Part shown: piece after piece, positions 47,170-56,224 of the stretch | How the letters are laid out: each line of letters starts with the position of its first letter | How positions within the stretch are numbered: the first letter of the stretch is position 1 | Assembly (NCBI RefSeq): GCF_021431965.1 | Contig: NZ_CP090370.1 | Span: 2,604,001-2,668,000 of the forward strand | Reading direction: 5' to 3' | Origin: Erythrobacter sp. SDW2 | Lineage (GTDB): Bacteria > Pseudomonadota > Alphaproteobacteria > Sphingomonadales > Sphingomonadaceae | DNA length: 64,000 nucleotides | Position numbers and translations under genes: made by a program | The notes under the pieces: generated by a model | The model's input: the letters and a program-made list of their open reading frames with translations, nothing else | The model's database searches: none | Told to the model about the DNA's origin: nothing

Positions 47170-48861
47170 TCAGCCTTGCGCGCGCCAGCGCTGGACCACG
47201 CGCAGGACAGATTCCTCTTCGCCCCCGCTGTGGTTCCACAGTTCGACGAAGCTCGGGTCTTCCGAAGCAGGGCGCTTCGATTCCTCGAGGTTGTCGAAGG
47301 AAACGCGGATCGGGATGGCTACACCCTCGCCGCAGACGATGCACTCGCGGTTGCGCAGCGCCGGGATCGAGTCGAGGAAACCGCGCGCACCTTCGGGCAT
47401 GGCCGCCTTGACGAAGGCCTGGTCGCGTTCGTTGTTGAGGCGCATCGAGATGATCGTGCCGCACTGCGACAGCACACCTTCGGCAAGGTCGGATGGCCGC
47501 TGGGTGATGAGGCCCAGGCTGATGCCGTACTTGCGCCCTTCCTTCGCAATGCGGCTGAGGATGTTGCCGACCGAGGAACCGTCGGCGTTCTTCTCGTTGG
47601 GCACGTAGCGGTGGGCTTCCTCGCAGACGAGGAGGATCGGCCGGGTCCGTTCCTCGCGCGCCCAGATGGCGTAGTCGAAGACGAGCCGACTGAGCACCGC
47701 GACAACCGTGCTGGTGATGTCCGACGGAACGCCGGAGACGTCGATGATGGCAATCGGCTTGCCGCTCGACGGCATGCGGAAGATCTTGGCGATGAAGTCC
47801 GCCATGGTGTCACCGACCAGCATGCCGGAGAACATGAACTGGTAGCGCGGATCGCCCTTCAGTTCCTCGAGCTTGGTCTTGAGGCGCATATAGGGGGCCG
47901 AGGTGTTGGCCTTGTCGAGCTTGCCCATCTCGTCGGCGATCGCCGCGCCGAGGTCGGACAGCAGGTAGGGGATCGGCGAATCGACCGTGATCTTGCCGAG
48001 CTGTTCCGCCAGCCGGTTCTTGCCCCTCGCCTTCAGCAGGCACTTGGCGAGGATCTCGGCGTCGGTCTCGCGGTCGTTACCGCTACTCGTCAGCAGGACT
48101 TCGCAATGCTCCTCGAAGTTCATCAGCCAGTACGGCATCTGCAGGTTCGAGACGTCGAGGATCATCCCGGTGTTCTTGAACGCAGCGGAATATTCGCCGT
48201 GCGGGTCGATCATCAGGATGTGGCCGTTGGGTGCCGCCTCGCAGATGCGGTGCAGGATCAGTGCCGCGCTGGTCGACTTGCCGGTACCGGTCGAACCGAG
48301 CAGCGCGAAGTGCTTGCCCAGCATGGCGTCGACGTAAAGCCCGGCACGGATGTCCTTGGTTGGATAGACAGTGCCGATCTGGATGTTGGAGCGGCCGTCG
48401 CTGGCATAGACCATCTTGAGGTCGGAAGTACTGGCCGGATAGATATAGGCGCCGGGGATCGGATAGCGGGTTACACCGCGCTTGAAGCTGTGGATGCGGC
48501 CCGTCAGCTTTTCCTCCTGACCTTCGCCAAGGAAGTCGATGTTGGCGAGGATGCTGCCGGCCTTGCGGTCCTGCTTCTGGTTGCGGACGCTGGCGAGCAG
48601 CCAGCTGTTGCCGACCCGGATCTTGATCTGGCTGCCGACCTGGCCGGCCAGCGCGATCGACGGATCTTCGTCCGCCATGCATTCGTTGAGCCGCTGCAGG
48701 TCGAGCGCGATCATCGAGCCGGAGCCGGCGATCTCCAGCACAACGCCGATCGGCCGCGCGGTGTTGTCGACCGCCCTGGCCGGCGGCTGCGAGACGCCTT
48801 GCGACGCCGAAGCTGCGGCAGGCGCTGCGGCGCCGAATTCCTGCTTGCCCATATCCGTCAT
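47170..48861 (-). CDS. HerA-type DUF87 helicase-like ATPase
   Basis: 563 residues from the ATG at 48861, with AGGG about 8 bases upstream. A GTG at 48888 is less likely. An N-terminal HAS-barrel (RPIGVVLEIAGSGSMIALD, about residues 30-120) precedes the ATPase core with Walker A GSTGTGKST and Walker B PILLVCEEAHRYVP. A long ITQRPSDLAEGVLSQCGT segment and an arginine-bearing SMRLNNERDQ follow. This is the full HerA architecture, which pumps DNA as a hexamer. The partner nuclease NurA is not adjacent; the neighbours are queE and an unrelated membrane pair. The role in this group of bacteria is unknown to me. Confidence 0.88.
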   Translation of the reverse strand: MTDMGKQEFGAAAPAAASASQGVSQPPARAVDNTARPIGVVLEIAGSGSMIALDLQRLNECMADEDPSIALAGQVGSQIKIRVGNSWLLASVRNQKQDRKAGSILANIDFLGEGQEEKLTGRIHSFKRGVTRYPIPGAYIYPASTSDLKMVYASDGRSNIQIGTVYPTKDIRAGLYVDAMLGKHFALLGSTGTGKSTSAALILHRICEAAPNGHILMIDPHGEYSAAFKNTGMILDVSNLQMPYWLMNFEEHCEVLLTSSGNDRETDAEILAKCLLKARGKNRLAEQLGKITVDSPIPYLLSDLGAAIADEMGKLDKANTSAPYMRLKTKLEELKGDPRYQFMFSGMLVGDTMADFIAKIFRMPSSGKPIAIIDVSGVPSDITSTVVAVLSRLVFDYAIWAREERTRPILLVCEEAHRYVPNEKNADGSSVGNILSRIAKEGRKYGISLGLITQRPSDLAEGVLSQCGTIISMRLNNERDQAFVKAAMPEGARGFLDSIPALRNRECIVCGEGVAIPIRVSFDNLEESKRPASEDPSFVELWNHSGGEEESVLRVVQRWRAQG

Positions 48862-48963
48862 CAGATTGACCCTGGTTCCCTCTTGCACAGTCGTGCGAGC
48901 GGCCTAGCCCTGTCTAGGTTAAGATCGCGTCAATCCTGTCAGGCCCATGGCGGCAAGGCGTGG

Positions 48964-49719
48964 TCAGATCATCGCGAACAGGCGTCCGGCCACCCATCCC
49001 ATACCGACCGAAAGGCTGATGGCGATGAGTCCGTAGAACAGCGACCAGTATTGCGCTGCTGCTTCGACGAAGCGTTCGAACCCGACCTTTTCGACTTCCA
49101 CCTCGGCAATAGCCGAAGCGACAACGCGGCCATCGCTGACGGCGAAGGTCTCTGCCGTGTAGGTTCCGACCTGCACATTGGAGGGCAGTGATATCCGCGC
49201 CTGGTAGAGCACGCCTTCCCGCAAGGTTACGCCATTGAAGTTCTGCTTGTAGAGACCCTGCCTTTGGCGCAGGTCGACCAAGCCGTCGCGGAACCGGGCC
49301 TGCTCTTCCGGATCGATCATGCCGCTGGGCGACAGCTGGATGAAGTCGGTCCCGAACTCGAAAATCGCCGCCGTACGGTCATCGACAATATCCTCGATCG
49401 GCCTGTTCGCAGCTACCGCAAAATACGACGGGGCCGACCGGAAATCGAGCGCATCGGCATTCATCCAGATGCCCCCGATCTGCTGCTTCTCGCGCAGGCG
49501 GATTTGTTGCGACGGGCCGCGCAGCACGACAATCACATCGTAGGGATTGTCCTCCCTGACGCCATCAGGTCCCAGCACGGCACCAAACAGCAACAGCGTG
49601 GTCCCGGTAAAGCCCTGCTGCAGTTCGATTTTGTGCTGCGAGACTTCCGGCACGAGCACGGGATCGCGCTGTGCGGAGAGAGCGAAGAACGCCAGCAGGA
49701 CCAGCGCCACCCGCCTCAC
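48964..49719 (-). CDS. TIGR02186 family membrane-associated protein
   Basis: 251 residues from a GTG at 49719 that overlaps the TSUP gene stop (GTGA). The signal peptide is RRVALVLLAFFALSA. The body is beta-rich (HKIELQQGFTGTTLLLFGAV, then DVIVVLRGPSQQIRLREKQQ and IWMNADALDFRSAPSYFAVAA), and one transmembrane helix lies at the C-terminus (YWSLFYGLIAISLSVGMGWVAGRLF). This matches the TIGR02186 family, which is regularly paired with TSUP permeases in alphaproteobacteria. The likely topology is a periplasmic domain held by a C-terminal anchor. The function is unproven. Confidence 0.8.
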   Translation of the reverse strand: MRRVALVLLAFFALSAQRDPVLVPEVSQHKIELQQGFTGTTLLLFGAVLGPDGVREDNPYDVIVVLRGPSQQIRLREKQQIGGIWMNADALDFRSAPSYFAVAANRPIEDIVDDRTAAIFEFGTDFIQLSPSGMIDPEEQARFRDGLVDLRQRQGLYKQNFNGVTLREGVLYQARISLPSNVQVGTYTAETFAVSDGRVVASAIAEVEVEKVGFERFVEAAAQYWSLFYGLIAISLSVGMGWVAGRLFAMI

Positions 49720-50630
49720 AATTCGGTCACCGAATAGATCTCGTCGGGCTGGACGCCCAAGCCGAACAGCATCCGCAGCGCGATCAGGATGACAATTGTC
49801 GCCAGCACCATCCGCAGCAGGTCCGGCCTTGCCTTGAGCGCGATCTTGGTACCGAACTGCGCCCCGATAACGGAACCGAGCAGCAGCAGGCCGGCAAGGA
49901 TCAGGTCCACCGCCTTGGTAGTCAGCGCGTGAGTCATGGTCGTCGCCATGGTGACGAAGAGGATGTTGAACAGCGAAGTGCCGACCACCACCCTTCCGCT
50001 CATGCCAAGAATGTAGAGCATCGCGGGCACCAGCATGAAGCCGCCGCCGACACCCATCAGCATGGTCAGGATGCCGACCAGGAAGCCCAGGATCAGCGGT
50101 GCCAGCGGCGAAATGTATAGCCCGGATGCATAAAAGCGCCACCGATAGGGCAGCGACGCCACCAGCGGATGGTGCCGCCGCTTGGCCGCAGGCGGCGGCG
50201 CGCCGCTTCGCTGGGCGCGCAATGCGTCAATCGACTCGCGCATCATCAGCGCGCCGATGGTGCCCAGCATCAGGACATAAAGGATATTGATGACGACATC
50301 GATCTGCCCGAGCAGCTGGAACAACCGGAACAGGCCCGCGCCGACCAGTGCGCCGAGCACGCCGCCTACGACCAGCACTCCACCCATGCGGTAATCGACC
50401 CCACCCGCCCGCTGGTGCGCGAGCACGCCGGAAACGCTGGCTCCGGTTACCTGGGTCGCAGCAGACGCCGCTGCCACCGTCGGAGGAATGCCATAGAAAA
50501 TCAGCAGTGGCGTGGTGAGGAAACCACCTCCGACACCGAACAGGCCGGAAAGGATTCCGGTCAGCATGCCAAGCCCGACGATCACCAGTCCGTTGACCGA
50601 AAGGTTTGCGATGGGGAGATAGACGTCCAT
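49716..50630 (-). CDS. TSUP (TauE/SafE) family permease
   Basis: 304 residues with about eight transmembrane helices in two homologous halves. Each half has the TSUP glycine motif: GILSGLFGVGGGFLTTPLLIFYGIPP and GILTMLMGVGGGFMLVPAMLYILGMS. The central cytosolic loop is basic (AAKRRHHP). The family exports sulfite, sulfoacetate, taurine and other sulfur anions. The substrate is not predictable here. It is coupled to the TIGR02186 gene. The ATG is at 50630. Confidence 0.92.
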   Translation of the reverse strand: MDVYLPIANLSVNGLVIVGLGMLTGILSGLFGVGGGFLTTPLLIFYGIPPTVAAASAATQVTGASVSGVLAHQRAGGVDYRMGGVLVVGGVLGALVGAGLFRLFQLLGQIDVVINILYVLMLGTIGALMMRESIDALRAQRSGAPPPAAKRRHHPLVASLPYRWRFYASGLYISPLAPLILGFLVGILTMLMGVGGGFMLVPAMLYILGMSGRVVVGTSLFNILFVTMATTMTHALTTKAVDLILAGLLLLGSVIGAQFGTKIALKARPDLLRMVLATIVILIALRMLFGLGVQPDEIYSVTEL

Positions 50631-50680
50631 GAGCGCATCTCCCGTAGCTTAGCGGGACACTCGATTAAAGCGGTACGGCG

Positions 50681-51778
50681 CTAGAATCCTCCAACAATCG
50701 TCACCGCTACGCCCGAGTCGGGCGCCGCATTGCCGGTGACCCTTGTTCGATAGTCGACCGAGAGGCGCAGCGGCACATCGCCGAGGTCGAATTCGAGGCT
50801 GGCCGTCGGCCCGACATCGAGCCGGGCAGCATCTTTCTGTGCCCCACCCCACACACCGGCGCCAAGCCGCAGCTCCGCACCCCCTACCTCCGCCACTTTC
50901 CGGTCGATCCTGACCTGCCCGTCGGCAAATGCGGTGGCATAGTCGCCCCCGATATAGCCGCCCTGCGCATAGGCCTCGACCCTGATGCGTTCCGAAAGCT
51001 GCCATGAGGGGAACTCTGTCACAGCCAAGACCACAGGCCGAACCAGCACCTTGCTTTGCGCATCCGTCACGCGCAATTCAGCCTGGAGGCTCAGGGGCAA
51101 GCTAGCGATCGGCCGCGCCCCAATGCCGATCCCGGCCTCCGATTCACCGCCGTCGATCAAGGCCTTGCTGACCCGGGCATAGGCGAAGGGCGCTCGGGGC
51201 GATTGCTCCGCCAGGCGGTAGCGGAGCGTTGTCCCCGCCTGGCTTCCGCCATAGCCGGAAAGCCGGCTGGTCGACGGCGAGCGGGCAAAGCCGCTCCCTT
51301 GACGCCAGAGAGCCCAACCGTCGACGCGCCATTTGCGGCTTTGCTCGGCAGTGCCTGGTGGGAGGTCGGTTGGCGATACGGTCTTCGTTGCAGACGGTGC
51401 GCCGACTGCCGATCGCGGCCGATTGACTGACCTGTCCGGCCGGGATGGCAATGTAATCATCGCATTCCAGTCCACATTTGACGGTGAGGACGCGGCGGCT
51501 GCCAGCGAACGCGCGGCTGGACGCGCCACAACGGGATTGAGCAAATCCCAAAAAACCCAATCGCGCCGCTTGGATAGGCGGGATGTAGAGGTTGGGTCGG
51601 CTTTTGGCATAGCCGCGGGCGCTTCGATTGAAGCAACCGGCACAGGCTGCGTTGTCGATTGGGACAGTGGCGCGGCGAAGGGCGAGCTCCATAGCAGAAC
51701 CCGTGCAACCAGCCAGCCGCCCAGCACCACACCCAGGACCACAAGCGGCTGCCCTCGCCGCACAAACAAGTTGTTCAA
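50681..51778 (-). CDS. Membrane-anchored protein with C-terminal NfrA/BcsC-like region
   Basis: 365 residues. A TTG at 51778 is taken as start: GGGAG is 7 bases upstream and the codon overlaps the glycosyltransferase stop (TTGA). One N-terminal helix (PLVVLGVVLGGWLVARVLLW) is followed by a Pro/Ser/Ala-rich linker to about residue 150. The remaining 210 residues are strand-rich (YAQGGYIGGDYATAFADGQVRIDR, GAGVWGGAQKD, SLEFDLGDVPLRLSVDYRTRV). The last part recalls the C-terminal domain of phage N4 adsorption protein A, without its TPR array. It probably acts with the coupled NfrB-like transferase in surface glycan secretion. Homology is weak by eye. Confidence 0.6.
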   Translation of the reverse strand: MNNLFVRRGQPLVVLGVVLGGWLVARVLLWSSPFAAPLSQSTTQPVPVASIEAPAAMPKADPTSTSRLSKRRDWVFWDLLNPVVARPAARSLAAAASSPSNVDWNAMITLPSRPDRSVNRPRSAVGAPSATKTVSPTDLPPGTAEQSRKWRVDGWALWRQGSGFARSPSTSRLSGYGGSQAGTTLRYRLAEQSPRAPFAYARVSKALIDGGESEAGIGIGARPIASLPLSLQAELRVTDAQSKVLVRPVVLAVTEFPSWQLSERIRVEAYAQGGYIGGDYATAFADGQVRIDRKVAEVGGAELRLGAGVWGGAQKDAARLDVGPTASLEFDLGDVPLRLSVDYRTRVTGNAAPDSGVAVTIVGGF

Positions 51779-53187
51779 GCAGCCACTCCCGCAAGTCCCG
51801 GTTGGGCCGGGTGGAGATGATGATCGGTCTTGTCCCAGCGGGGCCGCTTGCCGGCGAGACAGCGCAGATAGGCGACAAATGCGCGCCTGCCGGCCATGAT
51901 CGCGATGACATTTGCGAAAGGTATCCGCAGGATCGCCCGCAGCCCTTCAACCAGACCATACTCCCGCGCCGTAAATGCAAAACGGAACAGGGCACGCCAG
52001 ACCAAGCTCGCGAGATTCAGGACGACAAGCCACCACAACAGCGGCGAAAGCGTCATTTTGGGGCCGAGCCCGGCCACGCTCAATGCAAGGCTGAACCCGC
52101 TCAGTACGACTAGTACATAGGCTATCGCGAGCACGAGCGCGGCAAAGGGGCCGCGCCGGTCGCGCAGGCGCATCCAGCTTTCGACCGGCGACCGGCTCCA
52201 GCCCAGACGATCCCAGCCCTGGAAAGCGATGCCGTGGAGCCAGCGGGTCTTCTGCCGTACTGCAGCATCGATCCGGTCAGGGAAACAGGCCCGGGTCGCG
52301 ACCAGTCGGCCGTCGCTGTGGCGCACCCGCAGAAACCGCATTCGTCCGCCCATCCGTCCGATGGCAAGGCCGAGCTGGTAGTCTTCGGTAAGACTTTCCG
52401 GATCGAACGGAGATCCGTCCGACCTTTCGGCCGCCAGCCGGGCGAGCTGCGAACGCGAGATGGCGCAGCCGACACCCGCCGATGGCAAGCCTGCGCCCAG
52501 CGCGTCCCGAACCACCATACTCTTGCCATGGGCCTCGGCGAATTCCTCACAATAATGGCTCGCAATCCAGCGCGATCGGTCCAGAGCCTCGGGCAGGACC
52601 GGCAATTGGGCGAAGTCCGCGTGATCCATTGCGGCGTCGAGCAGGGCCAAGGCGGCAGGATCGACCATGTCCTCTGCATCTTGGAGCAAGATCATCCGCC
52701 ATGGCTCGCCTTGACGCATCTCGTCGTCTTCGACCGCGCGGTAGAGACGATTGAGGCAATCCGCCTTGGTCGTCGGCCCGGCAGCATCGTGGATAACCAG
52801 CTTCACCCTGGCATCCCCAGCCGCTGCATCAATGACCGCCATGATCGTAGGCGGATCATTGCGATAGCAGCCGACGTAGAGGGTCCAATCGGCATGTCCC
52901 CAGACTTTGAGGGCATGGGCAATCGTTGCGCCTATGACAGTTGCTTCCTGCCAGGCTGGAACAAGGATCGCGGCCTTGCCTTTTAAGGGTTTAGGGGGCT
53001 CCGATGCCTCGCTTGTCGGCTCCAATCGAAACGTCTCGACCCGGCCACGAAGTTTCAGCCACAGCCAAAGGCCATCAACCGCGAATTCGTCTATCGCACC
53101 AAGGAAGAAAAACAGGCTCGCAAAGAGCAGGAGCTCATGTTGAACGAGAAGCAGCCATTCGCCCGCGGTAAAGCCGGCAAGATACAC
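51775..53187 (-). CDS. NfrB-like membrane glycosyltransferase family 2
   Basis: 470 residues from a GTG at 53187 with AGGGGG five bases upstream. A transmembrane helix near residue 20 is followed by a GT-A domain with ILVPAWQEATVIG, the metal-binding DAED in LLQDAEDMVDP, the acceptor-site TED in SLTEDYQLGLA, and QKTRW. Further helices follow at about 345-440. This is the layout of E. coli NfrB, but the C-terminal MshEN c-di-GMP domain of NfrB is absent. It should extend or secrete a surface polymer. It starts the two-gene unit with the NfrA-like protein and is divergent from nhaA. Confidence 0.85.
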   Translation of the reverse strand: MYLAGFTAGEWLLLVQHELLLFASLFFFLGAIDEFAVDGLWLWLKLRGRVETFRLEPTSEASEPPKPLKGKAAILVPAWQEATVIGATIAHALKVWGHADWTLYVGCYRNDPPTIMAVIDAAAGDARVKLVIHDAAGPTTKADCLNRLYRAVEDDEMRQGEPWRMILLQDAEDMVDPAALALLDAAMDHADFAQLPVLPEALDRSRWIASHYCEEFAEAHGKSMVVRDALGAGLPSAGVGCAISRSQLARLAAERSDGSPFDPESLTEDYQLGLAIGRMGGRMRFLRVRHSDGRLVATRACFPDRIDAAVRQKTRWLHGIAFQGWDRLGWSRSPVESWMRLRDRRGPFAALVLAIAYVLVVLSGFSLALSVAGLGPKMTLSPLLWWLVVLNLASLVWRALFRFAFTAREYGLVEGLRAILRIPFANVIAIMAGRRAFVAYLRCLAGKRPRWDKTDHHLHPAQPGLAGVAA

Positions 53188-53274
53188 GAGTCCCCCTGAC
53201 TCTGCCCTCGTAAACCTGGTTAGCTGACCCTTTCGGCACTTGCAACGCGGGAAATATCAATCAAAAGGCGTCGC

Positions 53275-54498
53275 ATGACCGACCAGAAACCTTTGCCGAC
53301 CAAGATCCTTGCCCAGGCGTTCGCGCCGGTACGTGCTCTGTTCGTGGGCGATGCTTCCGCCGGGATCCTGCTGATACTCGTCGCGGCGGCAGCAATGGTG
53401 GCGGCAAATTCCGCCTTGGCCGAGACATATCACGGCTTGTTCCATGATTCTCTGGCGTGGACCCCGATCCCCAAGCTCGACACGCTTCATCTGTGGATCA
53501 ACGACGGCCTGATGGCGATCTTCTTCTTCGTAGTCGGGCTGGAAGTGAAGCGCGAGTGGATCGAAGGCCAACTTTCGAGCGCCGAGCAACGCCGGCTGCC
53601 AGTGATGGCGGCGGTTGCCGGTATGATCGTTCCGGCGGCCATCTACTATGCTTTCATCACGGGCGAAGGTGCGGACGAGTTGGTCCGCGGCTGGGCCATC
53701 CCGGCGGCGACCGACATCGCCTTTGCCATGGGTGTGCTGGGCTTGCTGGGCAACCGGGTCCCGGCCTCGCTGCGACTGTTCCTGCTGACCGTTGCCATTG
53801 TCGACGATATCGGTGCGGTGTTGGTCATCGCTTTCTTCTATACCGCCAATCTCAAGGTGATGTGGCTGGTCGCTGCCGCTGTGACCGTGGCGGTCATGTA
53901 TGGTCTCAACCGTGCCAAAGTTTCCGCCTACTGGCCCTACATACTGCTGGCGCTGGTGCTGTGGTACTTCGTTCTCAATTCCGGGGTCCACGCCACTATT
54001 GCAGGGGTGATGGCCGCGCTGACGATCCCCATGCGCGGCAAGGACAATGACACCATGCTCGAACATCTCGAACATGGCCTCGCACCGTGGAGTGCTTACC
54101 TGGTGGTGCCGGTGTTCGGTTTCGCAAACGCGGGGGTCGCCTTTGCCGGACTCGGCATGGAGGCCCTGCTCGATCCGCTGCCGCTGGCAATTGCTGCGGG
54201 CCTGTTCCTGGGCAAGCAGTTGGGCATATTCGGGATCGTGTTCGCAGCCGACAAGCTGGGTATCGCAAACCGGCCGGAGAATGCTAGCTGGCCGGAAATC
54301 TGGGGCGTTTCGATCCTGTGCGGGATCGGCTTCACCATGTCGCTGTTCGTCAGCGGGCTCGCCTTTACCGGCAACGATCTGCTGATCGAGGAGGCCAAGA
54401 TCGGCATCCTGCTCGGCTCGCTGATTTCGTCGGTGGTCGGCTACACGATCCTGCGGATGACGAGCACGCACCCGGAAGAGGACAGACTGCCGCGCTAG
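53275..54498 (+). CDS. nhaA: Na+/H+ antiporter NhaA
   Basis: 407 residues with the NhaA fold of 12 helices. The key aspartates are D177-D178 in AIVDDIGAVLVIAFFYT, matching D163-D164 of E. coli. The N-terminal DASAGILLILVAAAAMVAANS, PLPxx loops and FFVVGLEVKREWIEGQL are all present. It exchanges Na+ or Li+ for two H+ and is typical of marine or alkaline-tolerant bacteria. The ATG at 53275 follows AAAAGG. No lysR-type nhaR gene is nearby. Confidence 0.97.
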   Translation: MTDQKPLPTKILAQAFAPVRALFVGDASAGILLILVAAAAMVAANSALAETYHGLFHDSLAWTPIPKLDTLHLWINDGLMAIFFFVVGLEVKREWIEGQLSSAEQRRLPVMAAVAGMIVPAAIYYAFITGEGADELVRGWAIPAATDIAFAMGVLGLLGNRVPASLRLFLLTVAIVDDIGAVLVIAFFYTANLKVMWLVAAAVTVAVMYGLNRAKVSAYWPYILLALVLWYFVLNSGVHATIAGVMAALTIPMRGKDNDTMLEHLEHGLAPWSAYLVVPVFGFANAGVAFAGLGMEALLDPLPLAIAAGLFLGKQLGIFGIVFAADKLGIANRPENASWPEIWGVSILCGIGFTMSLFVSGLAFTGNDLLIEEAKIGILLGSLISSVVGYTILRMTSTHPEEDRLPR

Positions 54499-54513
54499 GC
54501 TGGAACCGGCAGC

Positions 54514-54948
54514 CTACCAGCTGCCGGTGTTCTCCATGCTCGCCCAGGGTTCCTGCGGCGGCAGATGGCCGTCTTGCAGCAGTTCGACCGATATCCCGTC
54601 AGGAGATCTGACGAAGGCCATATGGCCATCACGCGGCGGGCGGTTGATGGTGACGCCGGCATCCATCAGCCGCTGGCAGGTCTCGTAGATATTCTCGACG
54701 CGATAGGCCAGGTGGCCGAAATTGCGGCCGCCGGCATAGATTTCGCCCTCGCCGTCTTCAGGGGGCCAATTGTAGGTCAGTTCAACCTCGGCCACTCCCT
54801 CCTGCCCGGGCGCGGCAAGGAATATCAGCGTGAAGCGCCCCGCCTCGACATCGAAGCGCCGCACTTCCTCCAGTCCGATCAGTTCGAAAAAGGCGACCGT
54901 CGCATCGGGGTCACTGACGCGGATCATCGAGTGAAGGTACTTGACCAT
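54514..54948 (-). CDS. gloA: Lactoylglutathione lyase (glyoxalase I) of the VOC family
   Basis: 144 residues with two VOC half-domains. The metal ligands are recognisable as the His in KYLHSMIRV, the Glu in VAEVELTYN, the His in FGHLAYRV and the Glu in ISVELLQ. It converts the methylglyoxal-glutathione hemithioacetal to S-lactoylglutathione. The ATG is at 54948. It is convergent with nhaA, with 15 bp between the stops. Confidence 0.92.
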   Translation of the reverse strand: MVKYLHSMIRVSDPDATVAFFELIGLEEVRRFDVEAGRFTLIFLAAPGQEGVAEVELTYNWPPEDGEGEIYAGGRNFGHLAYRVENIYETCQRLMDAGVTINRPPRDGHMAFVRSPDGISVELLQDGHLPPQEPWASMENTGSW

Positions 54949-55000
54949 GGCGGAAACCCTTAAGAGCTGCCGCGATCCTAGGATTCCTTCCGGACAAATG

Positions 55001-55033
55001 AAAGGCCCGCCACGCAGGAGCGCGGCGAGCCTT
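55001..55033 (-). terminator. Terminator of the porin gene
   Basis: An imperfect stem AAAGGCCCGCCACGC / GCGCGGCGAGCCTT with a short loop lies 25 bp after the porin stop, with AAA on the left giving UUU on the minus transcript. Confidence 0.75.
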
Positions 55034-55057
55034 CCTGGTGTCCCCCTGCGGGAAAGA

Positions 55058-55954
55058 CTACATGCTGTAGCCGAGCGTAAAGAAAATGCCTGCGTCGGTG
55101 AAATCTTCGACGGCGGGACCCTCGGTGTCGACGTAGTTCACCCCGAGGCTCAGGCTGTCGGTGATCGCCCACGAAGCGCCGAGGCCCCAATCGAAGGAGT
55201 CGCCGTCGCCCGCGGTGGCGAAGACGCCATCGGTGTAACCGAGGTGCGCGGTCAGAGTGATCGGCGTATTGGGGATGCCCATCTCGAAATCGGTGTAGAT
55301 GAACAGGTTGTCATTGCCACCGAGCGAATCCTGGTCCCAGGCATAGGCCACACCCAGCGTTGCGCCGACCGGACCCAGCGTGGTGCCGATCGAGGCATAG
55401 GGCTCGAAGTAATCGGTGTCGACGCCGAGCAGGTTGGCCAACTCGTTCTCCGTTGGATAGATATAGTAGAGCAGGCCGACATCGACGGTCACCCCGTCGG
55501 AGACGTCGCCGCTCCAGCCCGCATAGACGTCCAGCTCGAGCTCACCATACGGACCACCGCCCGAGATCGTCGAGGCCCAGGTGCCGACATAGAAGCCGCT
55601 CGAGTGGGCCAGGTCGATACCGCCTTGCAGAGCCGGATCGCCGTCAGAGAAGGAGACGCCGCGGAAGCGGTAGTCCGACACCAGCGCAACATTGCCCGAC
55701 AGTTCGAACGCACTTGCGGCTTCATCCTCGCCCTGGGCGTTAATGGTGTCTTCTGCGGGAATTTGTGCAGCGCGCTGCAAGGGTGCCGTGACGAGGCTTG
55801 CCTCGTCGGTCACGGCTGCCTCTTCTGCAGTAATGCCGGCGGTATCGATGGCAACATTTTCGTCAGCCGCATCGTCTGCGGCGAACGCCGGGGTGGCAAT
55901 CAGGGCCGAACCGGCAAGAAAAGTAGCGGCGAGGCCGCGAAAGGACGTAAGCAT
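55058..55954 (-). CDS. TorF-family putative outer-membrane porin
   Basis: 298 residues from the ATG at 55954, with AAGGAAG seven bases upstream. The signal peptide ends ATPAFAADD. A 60-residue acidic, low-complexity linker (DDAADENVAIDTAGITAEEA) precedes the barrel, which begins ELSGNVALVSDYRFRGVSFSDGDPALQGGIDL. That is the hallmark of the TorF/Gcw_chp family. It ends in TLGYSM rather than F. The family is abundant in alphaproteobacteria; the solute is unknown. The 270 bp upstream to the divergent phosphatase gene contain no gene. Confidence 0.9.
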   Translation of the reverse strand: MLTSFRGLAATFLAGSALIATPAFAADDAADENVAIDTAGITAEEAAVTDEASLVTAPLQRAAQIPAEDTINAQGEDEAASAFELSGNVALVSDYRFRGVSFSDGDPALQGGIDLAHSSGFYVGTWASTISGGGPYGELELDVYAGWSGDVSDGVTVDVGLLYYIYPTENELANLLGVDTDYFEPYASIGTTLGPVGATLGVAYAWDQDSLGGNDNLFIYTDFEMGIPNTPITLTAHLGYTDGVFATAGDGDSFDWGLGASWAITDSLSLGVNYVDTEGPAVEDFTDAGIFFTLGYSM

Positions 55955-56224
55955 GACAAGCTTCCTTAGCTCTGGTGTGTCGCTTCGTCCCACCTGCGCA
56001 TCGAGCGGCTGCGGCTTTGCTGTCGCAATCTCGCCTCGATGAGACACAATGATGCACAGCCTTGCTGCAGCGCACAACAAAATTGTCGCTAAGCTGTAAA
56101 CTCTTGCACCACCGTTGCCATTCAGCATCACTTCACGGCGCTGGAGCCACGCTTGTCCGTTGCGATTGGGCCGTCCAATCCCTATGTCGCCAGCCGCAAT
56201 CCTGGAGTTGCAACCACCCCTGCC

